Shown here piece by piece: positions 26,655 through 36,471 of a stretch of DNA of 64,000 nucleotides; the stretch's first letter is position 1, and each line of letters begins with the position of its first letter. Below the pieces are notes generated by a model. It did no database searches. It was not told where the DNA came from and worked only from the letters and a program-made list of their open reading frames with translations. The stretch is taken from positions 372,001 to 436,000 of the forward strand of contig JADJPJ010000087.1 of the NCBI GenBank assembly GCA_016713325.1, written 5' to 3'. The position numbers and the translations under genes were made by a program. The stretch is from Candidatus Flexifilum affinis. GTDB taxonomy: Bacteria; Chloroflexota; Anaerolineae; Aggregatilineales; Phototrophicaceae.

Positions 26655-28151
26655 TTACGGCGTGTCCAGCTCGTTTTGTTCACCGACGCGGTGGACTTTC
26701 AGGAAATTGGTCTGGCCGCCCACGCCGAAGGGCACGCCGGCGATGATCACCAGCATGTCGCCGATGTTGACGAGGTGTTCATCGTGCGCCGCACGGACGA
26801 CCACGCCGAGCATTTCGTCGATCGACTTGAATTCCGGCACGAGCAGCGGCACCACTCCCCAAACCAGCGCCATTCGGCGATAGGTCAGTTCATTGGGCGT
26901 GACACAGATGATCGGCGTATGCGGCCGTTCCTTAGCGACACGCCGCGCCGTATAGCCGGAAATCGTCGACGTGACGATGGCTTTGACGCCCAGCGTCTCG
27001 GCGATCTGACAGGTCGCCTGGCTAATGGCGTCGGACACCGCTTCGCGACCTTCAGCGCCGTGCAGGACCACCGGCCGATCCGGAATAGTGCTCGGCCGGT
27101 TGATGTTCTGCTCGGCAATGGCCGCGATGTTGACCATCGTTTCGATGGCGCGGACCGGGTATGAGCCCATCGCCGTCTCGTTGCTCAACATGACCGCATC
27201 GGTGCCGTCCAGAATGGCGTTGTAGACGTCGCTCGCTTCCGCTCGGGTTGGCCGCGGATTATCGACCATCGAATTGAGCATCTGCGTGGCCGTGATGACC
27301 GGCTTGGCGGCGGCGTTGCAGAGGCCGATGATGCGCTTCTGATGAAAGGGCACTTCTTCGGCCGGGGTCTCGACGCCGAGGTCACCGCGAGCGACCATGA
27401 TGCCGTCGCTCGCAGCAACGATTTCCTCGATGTTCTCCAGGGCCTCGTGCTTCTCAATCTTCGCAATGACCGCCGCGCCACCGCCGAGATGCTTGATGAG
27501 CCAGCGCATTTCGCGAAGGTCATCGGGGCTGCGGACGAAGGACATGGCGATGTACTCGGCCTTTTTGGTCAGCGCGAACTCGATGTCTTCACGGTCCTTG
27601 TCGGTGATAGCCGACAGGGTAAGCCGCGCGTTCGGGGCGCTGACACCTTTGCGGCTGGTCAGTTCGCCCGGCACTACGACCTCGCAGACCAGCGAACGCC
27701 CCGTGACGGCCTCCACTTTGAACTCCATCTTGCCATCATCCAGGAGGAGCTGCATGCCGGCCTTGATATCCTGCACGAACTCCGGATGGGGCAGCTGGAC
27801 GACATTGTTGGTGCCGTCGGCCGGGTCAAGGGTCAGTGTGATCGCGTCCCCAATGTTGAGATGCAGCGGTTCTTTGGCGATCTTGCCAATGCGGATCTTG
27901 GGACCCTGGATGTCGCACATCACCGCTACAACGGCGTTCTCTTCGTAAGCGATGCGGCGGACGTCGTCAATCGCTTTGCTGTGCGTTTCGTGATTGCCGT
28001 GCGAAAAGTTGATTCGCGCGACATCGAGCCCGGCCCGGATGATCTGCCGAAGCGTGTTTTCATCCGACGACGACGGGCCGATAGTCGCAACAATCTTGGT
28101 ACGCTTTCCGTTGATGCGGCTTCTGATCACGGCAATACCTTTCGAGTGCAA
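26655..28151 (-). CDS. pyk: Pyruvate kinase
   Basis: Converts PEP and ADP to pyruvate and ATP. Seen: RTKIVATIGPSS, the substrate segment INFSHGNHETH, CDIQGPKIRIG, the catalytic Lys region VIAKIEKHEALEN, GIMVARGDLGVE, TATQMLNSM and DAVMLSNETAMGSYP, then the C-terminal allosteric domain. At 498 residues it is full length. It follows eno by 24 nt on the same strand, so the last two steps of glycolysis share a unit. The ATG at 28151 adds a short leader; an in-frame start a few codons later is possible. Confidence 0.98.
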   Translation of the reverse strand: MHSKGIAVIRSRINGKRTKIVATIGPSSSDENTLRQIIRAGLDVARINFSHGNHETHSKAIDDVRRIAYEENAVVAVMCDIQGPKIRIGKIAKEPLHLNIGDAITLTLDPADGTNNVVQLPHPEFVQDIKAGMQLLLDDGKMEFKVEAVTGRSLVCEVVVPGELTSRKGVSAPNARLTLSAITDKDREDIEFALTKKAEYIAMSFVRSPDDLREMRWLIKHLGGGAAVIAKIEKHEALENIEEIVAASDGIMVARGDLGVETPAEEVPFHQKRIIGLCNAAAKPVITATQMLNSMVDNPRPTRAEASDVYNAILDGTDAVMLSNETAMGSYPVRAIETMVNIAAIAEQNINRPSTIPDRPVVLHGAEGREAVSDAISQATCQIAETLGVKAIVTSTISGYTARRVAKERPHTPIICVTPNELTYRRMALVWGVVPLLVPEFKSIDEMLGVVVRAAHDEHLVNIGDMLVIIAGVPFGVGGQTNFLKVHRVGEQNELDTP

Positions 28152-28175
28152 AGCGCCTGTTAGGACGGATCGAGA

Positions 28176-29567
<1,392 letters not shown>

Positions 29568-29639
29568 CTATGATACCTCGTTTGCGATTGTACGCACGGG
29601 ACAATATCTGCCTGCAAAGGCAGGGAGGGCCGTTGTACA

Positions 29640-30854
29640 ATGACTATTCCAACGCACATAGAGTGGGATCAGCCTTCAATGGAAAGAAGAGCGGTCTATC
29701 TGGACCATTCTGCTACAACGCCTCTGGATCAGGGTGTGCTGGAAGCGATGCTGCCGTTCTTCACCGACACGTATGGCAATGCTTCCTCGTCACATCGCGC
29801 AGGGCGCAACGCCGAGCGGGGGATGGAGGAGGCGCGGGAGACGATTGCCCGTATCCTCAACTGCACGCCGGCCGAAATCGTATTCACCAGCGGCGGCTCG
29901 GAAAGCGATAACCTGGCGGTGAGAGGGGCCGCGCTGATGGCCAGGCGCCGGCAGCGTGAAGTCCACCTGATCGCTTCACGCGTCGAGCATCCCGCCGTGA
30001 GTAAAACCGTGACACAGCTTTCCGAGGACACGGACTGCGCCTATACGCTGCTGCCGGTCGGTGCTGATGGACGTGTGGACCCGGAGGATGCAGCGTCGGA
30101 AATCCGTTCCAACACGGCGCTGGTATCGGTGATGGCCGTCAACAACGAGGTTGGGACGATCCAGCCAATTGCGCAGATCGCGGCGCAGGCGCACGCACAA
30201 GGCGTGCTGTATCACACCGATGCAGTGCAGGCGGCGGGCCAGATCGCACTCGACACAAAGGCCCTGGGCGTGGATATGCTGAGCCTGTCGGCGCACAAGT
30301 TCTACGGTCCGAAGGGGGTTGGCCTGCTGTACGTGAGAAGCGGCGTGGACCTGGTTCCCTCGCAGACCGGCGGGAGCCACGAAAATGCCCGGCGCGCCGG
30401 CACGTCGAATGTGCCGGGAATCGTCGGGATGGCCGCGGCGCTGAAGCTGGCGTATACGGAGTTTGACCGGTTTACTGCACACTACCGGGTCATACGGGAT
30501 TTGCTGATCGATTCGGTGCTTTCGGAGGTGCCGGGGGCGCTGTTGACTGGACACTCGACTGAGCGATTGGCATCGCATGCGAGCTTCATCTTCGACGGCG
30601 TAGAAGCGAACACGCTGCTCATGCATCTGGATGTGGCCGGCGTGATGGCAAGCAGCGGGTCCGCCTGTAAGACTGGCAACCCGGAACCGTCCGACGTGCT
30701 GCTGGCGATGGGGTACTCGCGAGAACAGGCCCTGAGCAGTCTCCGCCTGACGGTGGGGCGTTCCACGACAGAGGATGATATCCGCTATTCCGTCGACGTG
30801 TTGAAGTTGGCGGTCGAGCGGGTGCGCAAGCTGGGCGCTGTTTTGAGCAGCTAG
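29640..30854 (+). CDS. IscS/NifS-type cysteine desulfurase (partner of MnmA)
   Basis: Group I cysteine desulfurase of 404 residues. Seen: YLDHSATTPLDQGVLEAMLPFF, the PLP lysine in SLSAHKFYGPKGVG and the mobile-loop Cys in SSGSACKTGNPEPSDVL. It differs from SufS (group II) at 5.4 kb. mnmA follows 31-40 nt later, so its main job is probably sulfur supply for 2-thiouridine in tRNA. The ATG at 29640 is preceded by GGGAGGG (29624-29630); a tight hairpin CTGCCT-GCAA-AGGCAG (29608-29623) lies just upstream of that ribosome site. Confidence 0.95.
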   Translation: MTIPTHIEWDQPSMERRAVYLDHSATTPLDQGVLEAMLPFFTDTYGNASSSHRAGRNAERGMEEARETIARILNCTPAEIVFTSGGSESDNLAVRGAALMARRRQREVHLIASRVEHPAVSKTVTQLSEDTDCAYTLLPVGADGRVDPEDAASEIRSNTALVSVMAVNNEVGTIQPIAQIAAQAHAQGVLYHTDAVQAAGQIALDTKALGVDMLSLSAHKFYGPKGVGLLYVRSGVDLVPSQTGGSHENARRAGTSNVPGIVGMAAALKLAYTEFDRFTAHYRVIRDLLIDSVLSEVPGALLTGHSTERLASHASFIFDGVEANTLLMHLDVAGVMASSGSACKTGNPEPSDVLLAMGYSREQALSSLRLTVGRSTTEDDIRYSVDVLKLAVERVRKLGAVLSS

Positions 30855-30894
30855 TCTGCCGAGAGTCATTATTGCCGGCGATGAAGTGAGTGGA

Positions 30895-32016
30895 ATGGTT
30901 AGCGCAGACATGAAGGATGTGAAGAACACGCGAGTCGTCGTCGCCATGAGCGGCGGCGTGGATAGCTCGGTTGCGGCGGCGCTGCTTGCCGAGCAGGGCT
31001 ACGACGTGATCGGCATGATGATGCGCCTGTGGTCGGAACCCACGATCGGCGACGGCGCCGACAATCGCTGCTGCACCCCGGAACAGGTCAGTGATGCGCG
31101 GCGAATCGCGGACAAGCTCGGTATCCCGTTCTACATCCTGGACACCCAAGCGACGTTCAGAAACACGGTCGTTCAATACTTCATCGATCAGCACCGCGAG
31201 GGATTGACGCCCAACCCCTGCCTGGAATGCAACCGGCAGATTCGCTTCGACTTTCTGCTGAACAATGCTCTCGCCCTGGACGCCGATTTCCTGGCTACCG
31301 GTCACTATGCGCGCATCGGTCGCGCCGAAGATGGCGCTTACACGCTCCTCAAGGGGCTGGACGAGTCGAAGGATCAGAGCTACGTCCTGAGCGTGATGGG
31401 GCAGGCCCCACTTGCGAAAACGATGTTCCCGATCGGGCACCTGCCCAAGCCCGAAGTGCGCCGAATTGCGGATCGCATCGGCCTTCCGACCGCGTCCAAG
31501 AAGGACAGCCAGGATCTGTGCTTTCTCGGAGACGGAGACTACCGGCGGTTCCTGCGCGAACACGCGCCGGATGTCATGACCGAAGGGCAGATCGTGCGGC
31601 GCGGCGGTGAAGTGGTCGGCGAACATCAGGGATTGGCGAACTACACGATCGGGCAGCGGCGCGGCCTGGGCCTGACTTCAGCGCAGCCTCTGTATGTCAT
31701 TGGCATGAATCCGGCGGAAAATAGCCTGATCGTCGGGACGGCGGATGAACTGGGGGGGCAAGCACTGACGGCCCGGCGCGTAAACTGGGTGAGTGGCATT
31801 GCCCCGACCACGCCCTTCCGGGCAGAGGTCAAAATCCGGTACAAGGCGAAGCCGGCGCCGGCGCTGGTCGAACCTCTGACCGCCGATCGCATCCGCGTGA
31901 CCTTCGATGAGCCGGCGCGCGATATCACGCCAGGGCAAGGGGCGATCGTCTACGATGGCGAGCGCTGCCTGGGCGGCGGGATCATCGAACGGTCTGACGG
32001 TCAGATCGGCCGGTAA
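30895..32016 (+). CDS. mnmA: MnmA, tRNA-specific 2-thiouridylase
   Basis: Adds sulfur to U34 of Lys, Glu and Gln tRNAs using a relayed persulfide. Seen: the PP-loop VVVAMSGGVDSSVAAALL, the nucleophile Cys in NPCLECNRQIRF, the second catalytic Cys in KDSQDLCFLGDGDY, and GQRRGLGL. About 373 residues. The start is uncertain between GTG 30886, ATG 30895 and ATG 30910; the conserved part begins at NTRVVVAMSGG. The 3' end overlaps the convergent prepilin-peptidase gene by 16 nt. Confidence 0.96.
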   Translation: MVSADMKDVKNTRVVVAMSGGVDSSVAAALLAEQGYDVIGMMMRLWSEPTIGDGADNRCCTPEQVSDARRIADKLGIPFYILDTQATFRNTVVQYFIDQHREGLTPNPCLECNRQIRFDFLLNNALALDADFLATGHYARIGRAEDGAYTLLKGLDESKDQSYVLSVMGQAPLAKTMFPIGHLPKPEVRRIADRIGLPTASKKDSQDLCFLGDGDYRRFLREHAPDVMTEGQIVRRGGEVVGEHQGLANYTIGQRRGLGLTSAQPLYVIGMNPAENSLIVGTADELGGQALTARRVNWVSGIAPTTPFRAEVKIRYKAKPAPALVEPLTADRIRVTFDEPARDITPGQGAIVYDGERCLGGGIIERSDGQIGR

Positions 32017-32825
32017 AGAAAGGCCGTGAACTCCGTCGCGAACAACAGCAGGAAGATGGTCGCGATCACGATGTACTGGCCGTAGGGCAGCGGTGTGAAC
32101 AGGCTGTAGCGGCTGCGCGAGACGAAGCGCGAGAGAATCCAGACAAGCGCGCCAAACGCCCCGAGGAACACCGTCAGGAACATTGTCGGAATGAGCGCCT
32201 GCCAGCCCAGAATGAGACCCGACAGGGTGATCAACATGACGTCGCCATAGCCAAAGGCGACCTCGTTGGTGCTGTGGCCGCGGAGTGCGCCGCTGACTGC
32301 GACGAACAGAAACCCCCCCATGTAAAGCAAAAAGAACACGCCGAACCCGACCGCGCCACCGATCAGCGCTTGACCGAGATCCGCGCCGTAGTCGGTCAGT
32401 AGGGCATCGGCGACGGCGAGGAGGGCCGACGGAATGATGACCACAAACAGAATGAGCCGGTGCTCCAGGTCGATGACAGTGATCAGGGCAAAGATGGCCA
32501 TATAGGCCAGCCAAAAGATGAGCTGAAGCGACGTCATGCGCGGGTCGTCGGCAGTGGCGAACAGGGTCAGCAGCATCAGCCCCGCCGTCAGCAGCTCGGC
32601 CAGGGGATAACGCCAGCGCAGCTTTGACCCGGTCGGAGAGGTGCGCTTTCCAAACAGGAAGGCGGTGACGCCGAGCCAGGCGATCGGGGGGCGTGTGGAG
32701 CCATCCGGATAACGCGGCGGCCATTGGGGCTTACGCCTCCTCGGCAGGTCGTCGGCGAGAACATTGACCACTCCTCCAACGAGGAGGCCGATCACTGCGC
32801 ATACGAGGTAGGTGGCAACGGGCAT
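32001..32825 (-). CDS. Prepilin peptidase-type A24 aspartyl protease
   Basis: A 274-residue membrane protease with about seven helices. Seen: the two catalytic Asp regions TVIDLEHRLI and AFGYGDVMLI (GxGD), as in type IV prepilin peptidases. The N-terminal part (GLLVGGVVNVLADDLPRR...RYPLAEL) corresponds to the usual methylase region but has none of its CxxC cysteines. No pilin, ATPase or pilus-assembly gene is in the window, so substrates are encoded elsewhere. It starts 31 nt after the JAMM gene on the same strand. Confidence 0.9.
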   Translation of the reverse strand: MPVATYLVCAVIGLLVGGVVNVLADDLPRRRKPQWPPRYPDGSTRPPIAWLGVTAFLFGKRTSPTGSKLRWRYPLAELLTAGLMLLTLFATADDPRMTSLQLIFWLAYMAIFALITVIDLEHRLILFVVIIPSALLAVADALLTDYGADLGQALIGGAVGFGVFFLLYMGGFLFVAVSGALRGHSTNEVAFGYGDVMLITLSGLILGWQALIPTMFLTVFLGAFGALVWILSRFVSRSRYSLFTPLPYGQYIVIATIFLLLFATEFTAFLYRPI

Positions 32826-32856
32826 CGAGGTTTCTCCGTTCAGGCGCGAAGGATGG

Positions 32857-33420
32857 TCAGCGCGGTATTTCTGGCGCGGGCGGCAGCAGGGTCAGCCCCC
32901 AGGCAATGACCAGCAGCAGGCTCAGGAGGGCAGTGACAAGCACCGTCCATTTCTGGAGCGGGGAGATTTCACTTCTGGGTGGTGGAGGGAGGTCGTCGCT
33001 CACCTGTATATCCACCCGGCTGACCGCGCCATCGCGCATGCGCCAGGCTGCGGCCGCTGGACGCGCGCCCCCCAGCCCGACGATGAGGTAGGGAATATCG
33101 GGATAGTATGCCTGCCTGACGTCCGACTGCGACGGGATGGGGTCGGACTGTGGGTGGGAGTGAAAAAAGCCGACAACGTCCTGTCCCGTACGCTCCAGGC
33201 TGCCCATGATCTGGGCGAGCCGGCGATCGTCGAGGTGATAAGTGACGCGCGGATCCGGGGCGATGTTTTCGACCTGGATAACCTGGGCCACCTGCGCTAT
33301 TCCATTCGGGATGAGGTTCCCCAACAACACGCCACAGGCCTCGTCGGGCGCTGCGCTCTGCGCGTGCCGGATCATCTGGCCGTACAAGCCAGGCGTGAAC
33401 CAGATCAGCTTGGCGATCAC
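32857..33420 (-). CDS. JAMM/MPN+ (M67) metallopeptidase with C-terminal membrane anchor
   Basis: A 187-residue protein. The zinc protease motif is intact: E28 in DEACGVLLG and GFFHSHPQSDPIPSQSDV (HxH...SxxD). Bacterial relatives such as Mec cleave isopeptide-like bonds, for example releasing cysteine from the sulfur carrier CysO. Residues 160-180 (WTVLVTALLSLLLVIAWGLTLL) form a C-terminal membrane anchor after a Pro-rich linker, so the catalytic domain stays cytosolic. Its start overlaps the upstream gene by 4 nt. Substrate unknown. Confidence 0.88.
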   Translation of the reverse strand: MIAKLIWFTPGLYGQMIRHAQSAAPDEACGVLLGNLIPNGIAQVAQVIQVENIAPDPRVTYHLDDRRLAQIMGSLERTGQDVVGFFHSHPQSDPIPSQSDVRQAYYPDIPYLIVGLGGARPAAAAWRMRDGAVSRVDIQVSDDLPPPPRSEISPLQKWTVLVTALLSLLLVIAWGLTLLPPAPEIPR

Positions 33421-33782
33421 GATTGCCGATCTTCATCCAGAGGCGGCACCTCGAAGGGGAGTTCTCGCACAGCCTGCGGTGGGTTGCGCGACTCGTAGAA
33501 CAGTTCGGCCGACATCGTGTACTGCCCCACCGGATCGTCGGCGCCGCGCAGGTGCATGGTGAATTCCATATCGTGGTGCATCGTCTCGATGATGCTCAGT
33601 TCGGCGGCCACGCGGCCGTCGGCGGCACGGGCCACCAACAGGAGGTTGGGCCGCTCCTGAAAGAGGCTTACCACGACATGGATGAAAATACGAAAGCGAT
33701 CGGGATAGACGACCAATTCCAGATCTTCAATGCGCACCTGGTCTCGTGGCAGCGGCGCACTGTCGAAGAACGGAATATTCAT
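33417..33782 (-). CDS. Conserved-looking beta-rich protein of unknown function
   Basis: A 121-residue soluble protein made largely of predicted strands (VRIEDLELVVYPDRFRIFIHVVVSLF, NLLLVARAADGRVAAELSIIE, DMEFTMHLRG, GQYTMSAELFYE). No catalytic or metal motif. It does not end in Gly-Gly, so it is not an obvious ubiquitin-like modifier for the JAMM peptidase, with which it overlaps by 4 nt. It may be a partner or regulator of that enzyme. Not recognised. Confidence 0.75.
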   Translation of the reverse strand: MNIPFFDSAPLPRDQVRIEDLELVVYPDRFRIFIHVVVSLFQERPNLLLVARAADGRVAAELSIIETMHHDMEFTMHLRGADDPVGQYTMSAELFYESRNPPQAVRELPFEVPPLDEDRQS

Positions 33783-33832
33783 TGCACCCTCGAGTCAGTC
33801 TTGCTTGCGAATGTGCTGCGCATGGTATCGGT

Positions 33833-34267
33833 TTACAGGCCGGACTGCAAGCCGCGAAGGGCCGCCTGCGCGCGTTCGAACTGGTCAGCAGGGACGAGCA
33901 GGTGATCGCGGTTGAAAGCGGCGAAGGCCATGACCGTAACCCCTGCGGCCGCCAACGCCTGGGTGATCCGCGCCAGGAAACCCACCAAGGTTGGCTGAAG
34001 GATGACGTCCAGGGTGATCAGCCGGTACTGCACCGGGCTTACCTCATGGTCGCGGAGGCGCGGCTGAAAGTCCTCAACAAGCTCCTGCGGCATGATCATC
34101 GTGACCTCGTGGCGATCGACAATCAGGGCCGAGAAGGGCTCTCCGATCTGCGCGAGGATGCCGGCTGCGGCGGTGATGCCCGTCGGCTGGAGCCGCACCA
34201 TCGCGTAGAGCGTGTCGTCAGTTTCGAGAAGTGCCTGCTTGAGGGCGCTTTCCACAGTCTGATCCAT
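33833..34267 (-). CDS. ACT-domain protein (CASTOR/DUF2241-like)
   Basis: A 144-residue protein with two ACT-like halves: LYAMVRLQPTG...FSALIVDRHEVTMIMP and YRLITLDVILQPTLVGFLARITQALAAAGVTVMAFAAFNRDHLLVP. The second half carries the typical helix-strand pattern and the FNRDHLLVP ending seen in amino-acid-sensing ACT proteins. No enzyme domain, so likely a small amino-acid sensor. It lies 35 nt after the SbnI-like gene and 50 nt before the beta-rich gene. The ligand may be serine or a derivative given its neighbour; that is inference. Confidence 0.85.
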   Translation of the reverse strand: MDQTVESALKQALLETDDTLYAMVRLQPTGITAAAGILAQIGEPFSALIVDRHEVTMIMPQELVEDFQPRLRDHEVSPVQYRLITLDVILQPTLVGFLARITQALAAAGVTVMAFAAFNRDHLLVPADQFERAQAALRGLQSGL

Positions 34268-34301
34268 GTTGCCTCCTCCTGATTGGGTCTACGGGTTAGG
34301 C

Positions 34302-35120
34302 TTATTCGTCGAAAAGATAGCTGGCTTCCGCGTAGAAGCGCACCTGGCGCGTCGCCAGTCGAGCCTGGAGCCAGGTATGCAGTGCATGGTTTTTGTCGCC
34401 GAGTTTTGTCTCCGTATCGCGCAGGAGCGCCATCGGATAATTGACCCGCAGCGCGCGGCCATGGACGATGTGGCGGCTGATGCCTGGCGGGATGAACGCC
34501 TTGGATCTCGCCGCGGTGATGATGTCGGCGGGGCGCAGCGCTGGAAAAGTGATGAGCGTGAACGCCTGGGGGTAGAGGAGCCAGGCCTGGTCGGGTTCGA
34601 GCTCCGCCGAACGCTGGAGCGTCGCCCGGCGCTGGTAGATCGACACGACCCTGCGCAACGCCGCATTGCGTTCGCTGGATAATTGGATCGGCGAGCGCAC
34701 GGCGAACACACGACCATCGCGGAGGAGAACGTGCGCCAGGGCGCGGGTATGCTGACCATTGGTGAGTTCGACCTCGGGCAGGTCGTCGAGCTGGCCGCGA
34801 AATTCGTCGGCGCTCCAATCACTGACAATGTGATTCCAGGTGCGGAGTTCGACCTGGCCGCTGTCGTAGCTAACGACCTGGACCAGGATATGAGGGTAGC
34901 CCAGGGCCTGAAAAGCATGGGCTCGGTTGGCTCCGTCGAGGATCACGTAGCGGCTTGCGCCCAACGGCGTAACCACAGGGGGATTGATCATGAACTCCGC
35001 GGTGCTTAGCCGCTCGATGAGGGGCATTGAGCGCTGGCTGTCGTGCTCTTCATGAGCGTGAAGCGAGTCCGTGTGGACGATTCGCAGATCGGGGAACGGA
35101 GCCGGGTCGGGCGTCACCAT
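34302..35120 (-). CDS. ParB/Srx-fold protein, SbnI/SerK-like
   Basis: A 272-residue protein. The N-terminal ParB-like fold shows HTDSLHAHEEHDSQR, LIERLSTAEFMINPPVVTPL and the ATP/effector loop YVILDGANRAHAFQALGYPHILVQVV. This matches SbnI and SerK proteins, which phosphorylate free L-serine to O-phosphoserine with ATP or ADP; in SbnI the Glu after the His in such an N-terminal motif is catalytic. The C-terminal half is a helical domain of unknown role. AAGGAG lies 11 nt before the ATG at 35120 and overlaps an earlier GTG, so I choose 35120. Could instead be a regulator. First gene of the minus-strand cluster. Confidence 0.75.
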   Translation of the reverse strand: MVTPDPAPFPDLRIVHTDSLHAHEEHDSQRSMPLIERLSTAEFMINPPVVTPLGASRYVILDGANRAHAFQALGYPHILVQVVSYDSGQVELRTWNHIVSDWSADEFRGQLDDLPEVELTNGQHTRALAHVLLRDGRVFAVRSPIQLSSERNAALRRVVSIYQRRATLQRSAELEPDQAWLLYPQAFTLITFPALRPADIITAARSKAFIPPGISRHIVHGRALRVNYPMALLRDTETKLGDKNHALHTWLQARLATRQVRFYAEASYLFDE

Positions 35121-35199
35121 GCGCGATGCCACTCCTTGGGCAGGGATTATTGGATAAGATTATCATGCTGCACGGCGCGCGACACAAGGACGGCCGCGC

Positions 35200-35757
35200 G
35201 TGACACTGACAGGCTGGATGGAAAAGCGGAGAAAACTCTTGGGTGCACAGGAACAGGGCGCAAACGCGACGCAGGGACGATGGCTGGTCATCCCGCGCAC
35301 GCTGTGTTTTCTGGTGAATGGCGACGACGTCCTGCTGATGAAGCGGGCGCCGACGAAACGGGTGTTCCCTAACCGCTACAATGGGGTGGGTGGGCATATC
35401 GAGCGTTACGAGGATCCGCTGACCAGTGCTCGGCGGGAAATCGAAGAAGAGACAGGAATCAATGCCGGCAAGCTGACGCTGAGGGCTATGTACAACATCG
35501 ACACCGGGGAAAAGACGGGGATCATGCTGTACGTCTTCGTCGGGCTGCTGGAGACACGCCAGACGCGGGACGACTGCGCGGAGGGCACTCTCCATTGGAT
35601 ACCGATTGCCGAGCTGGATCGTTACGATCTGGTGGAGGATTTGCCGCACATCCTGCCGCGCATCCTCGACGGGGACACCGCACCCTGGTTTGTGCACGTG
35701 AGTTATGATTCCGACGATCGGATCGTGATGCGGTTTGCCGAGGAAGACGCCGAATGA
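35200..35757 (+). CDS. Nudix hydrolase
   Basis: A 185-residue Nudix enzyme, probably a (2-hydroxy/8-oxo) dNTP pyrophosphatase of the MutT/NUDT1 type. Seen: the full box GHIERYEDPLTSARREIEEETGI (G-x5-E-x7-REUxEExGU) and preceding PRTLCFLVNGDDVLLMKRAPTKRVFPNRYNGVGG. The start is GTG 35200; ATG 35218 is an alternative. It overlaps the next gene by 4 nt (ATGA). Substrate not determinable. Confidence 0.92.
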   Translation: MTLTGWMEKRRKLLGAQEQGANATQGRWLVIPRTLCFLVNGDDVLLMKRAPTKRVFPNRYNGVGGHIERYEDPLTSARREIEEETGINAGKLTLRAMYNIDTGEKTGIMLYVFVGLLETRQTRDDCAEGTLHWIPIAELDRYDLVEDLPHILPRILDGDTAPWFVHVSYDSDDRIVMRFAEEDAE

Positions 35758-36161
35758 CTTATATCGAACAGCTCACGCCAGAAGCGCCGCCGAAGCGCAG
35801 AAGCCCGCTCCGTCGTATGGGCTGCATCTTGGTCCTGATTGTCTGGTTTGCCGTTTTGCTGACTCCATGCCTGCTGCTCACTCTGGCCATCCAGGGCGAG
35901 CTACGCGTGGCGACCGGGGGCGCCCCAGGGCAAGAGCTTCGCGCCTGGGTGATTATGGAGGCAGACACGCGCGGCGTCGGCGTGTCGAATGGCGTGGTCC
36001 GGTCTTCGGACGCGCAGACAGTCTGCGTCGAGACGACTATCACCTATGTGTTATGGGCTGGCCAGGAAGACGGACACACCTATTGCGAGTGCTATCAACG
36101 CGCTTCCGATGATGCACCGTGGTCGATGAGCGAGACCACAGAAGGCACATGTCAGAGGTGA
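35754..36161 (+). CDS. Single-helix membrane protein with Cys-containing outer domain
   Basis: A 135-residue protein: a cytosolic Pro/Arg-rich start, one membrane helix (MGCILVLIVWFAVLLTPCLLLTLAI, about 22-47) and an about 85-residue outer domain with strands and four cysteines (TVCVETT, TYCECYQ, GTCQ). The pattern suggests disulfides. It is coupled to the Nudix gene by a 4-nt overlap and followed 4 nt later by another small membrane gene. Not recognised. Confidence 0.75.
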   Translation: MTYIEQLTPEAPPKRRSPLRRMGCILVLIVWFAVLLTPCLLLTLAIQGELRVATGGAPGQELRAWVIMEADTRGVGVSNGVVRSSDAQTVCVETTITYVLWAGQEDGHTYCECYQRASDDAPWSMSETTEGTCQR

Positions 36162-36165
36162 GATT

Positions 36166-36471
36166 ATGGATCTGCTTGCCACGCTGGACCCGAATTCGAT
36201 TCTGCTGGCGGTTGGAATCGGATGTCTTTGCTGCGTTCTGGCGATTGTACTGGGGTTCGGACTTCAGATTGTTGGCGTCGGCATCGAGCTGATCGGCAAC
36301 ATCTTCGAGGTGGTTCTGGGAGCATTTGGCGCCGGACCCGTGCCCGGCTGCGGGTGCATCGCCATCGTCGGCGGGTGTGGGCTGATCCTCGGCTTTGCCT
36401 ACCTCCTTGTCTCAGCCATTGTGTCGTGCGACACCAACCCGACGAACTTCTGCACGCTCATCGGCCGGTAG
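36166..36471 (+). CDS. Small Gly/Cys-rich membrane protein
   Basis: A 101-residue protein that is almost entirely hydrophobic: helices at about 10-30, 35-50 and 60-85, joined by a Cys/Gly-rich hinge (PVPGCGCIAIVGGCG) and ending CDTNPTNFCTLIGR. Seven cysteines in all, including the pair in GCLCC. Not recognised; the Cys pairs could form disulfides at the outer face or bind a metal. The end overlaps the convergent SucD-like gene by 14 nt. Confidence 0.7.
   Translation: MDLLATLDPNSILLAVGIGCLCCVLAIVLGFGLQIVGVGIELIGNIFEVVLGAFGAGPVPGCGCIAIVGGCGLILGFAYLLVSAIVSCDTNPTNFCTLIGR

Noticed and set aside
33417..33782. Ubiquitin-like modifier for the JAMM peptidase
   Set aside because: No C-terminal Gly-Gly and no beta-grasp signature.
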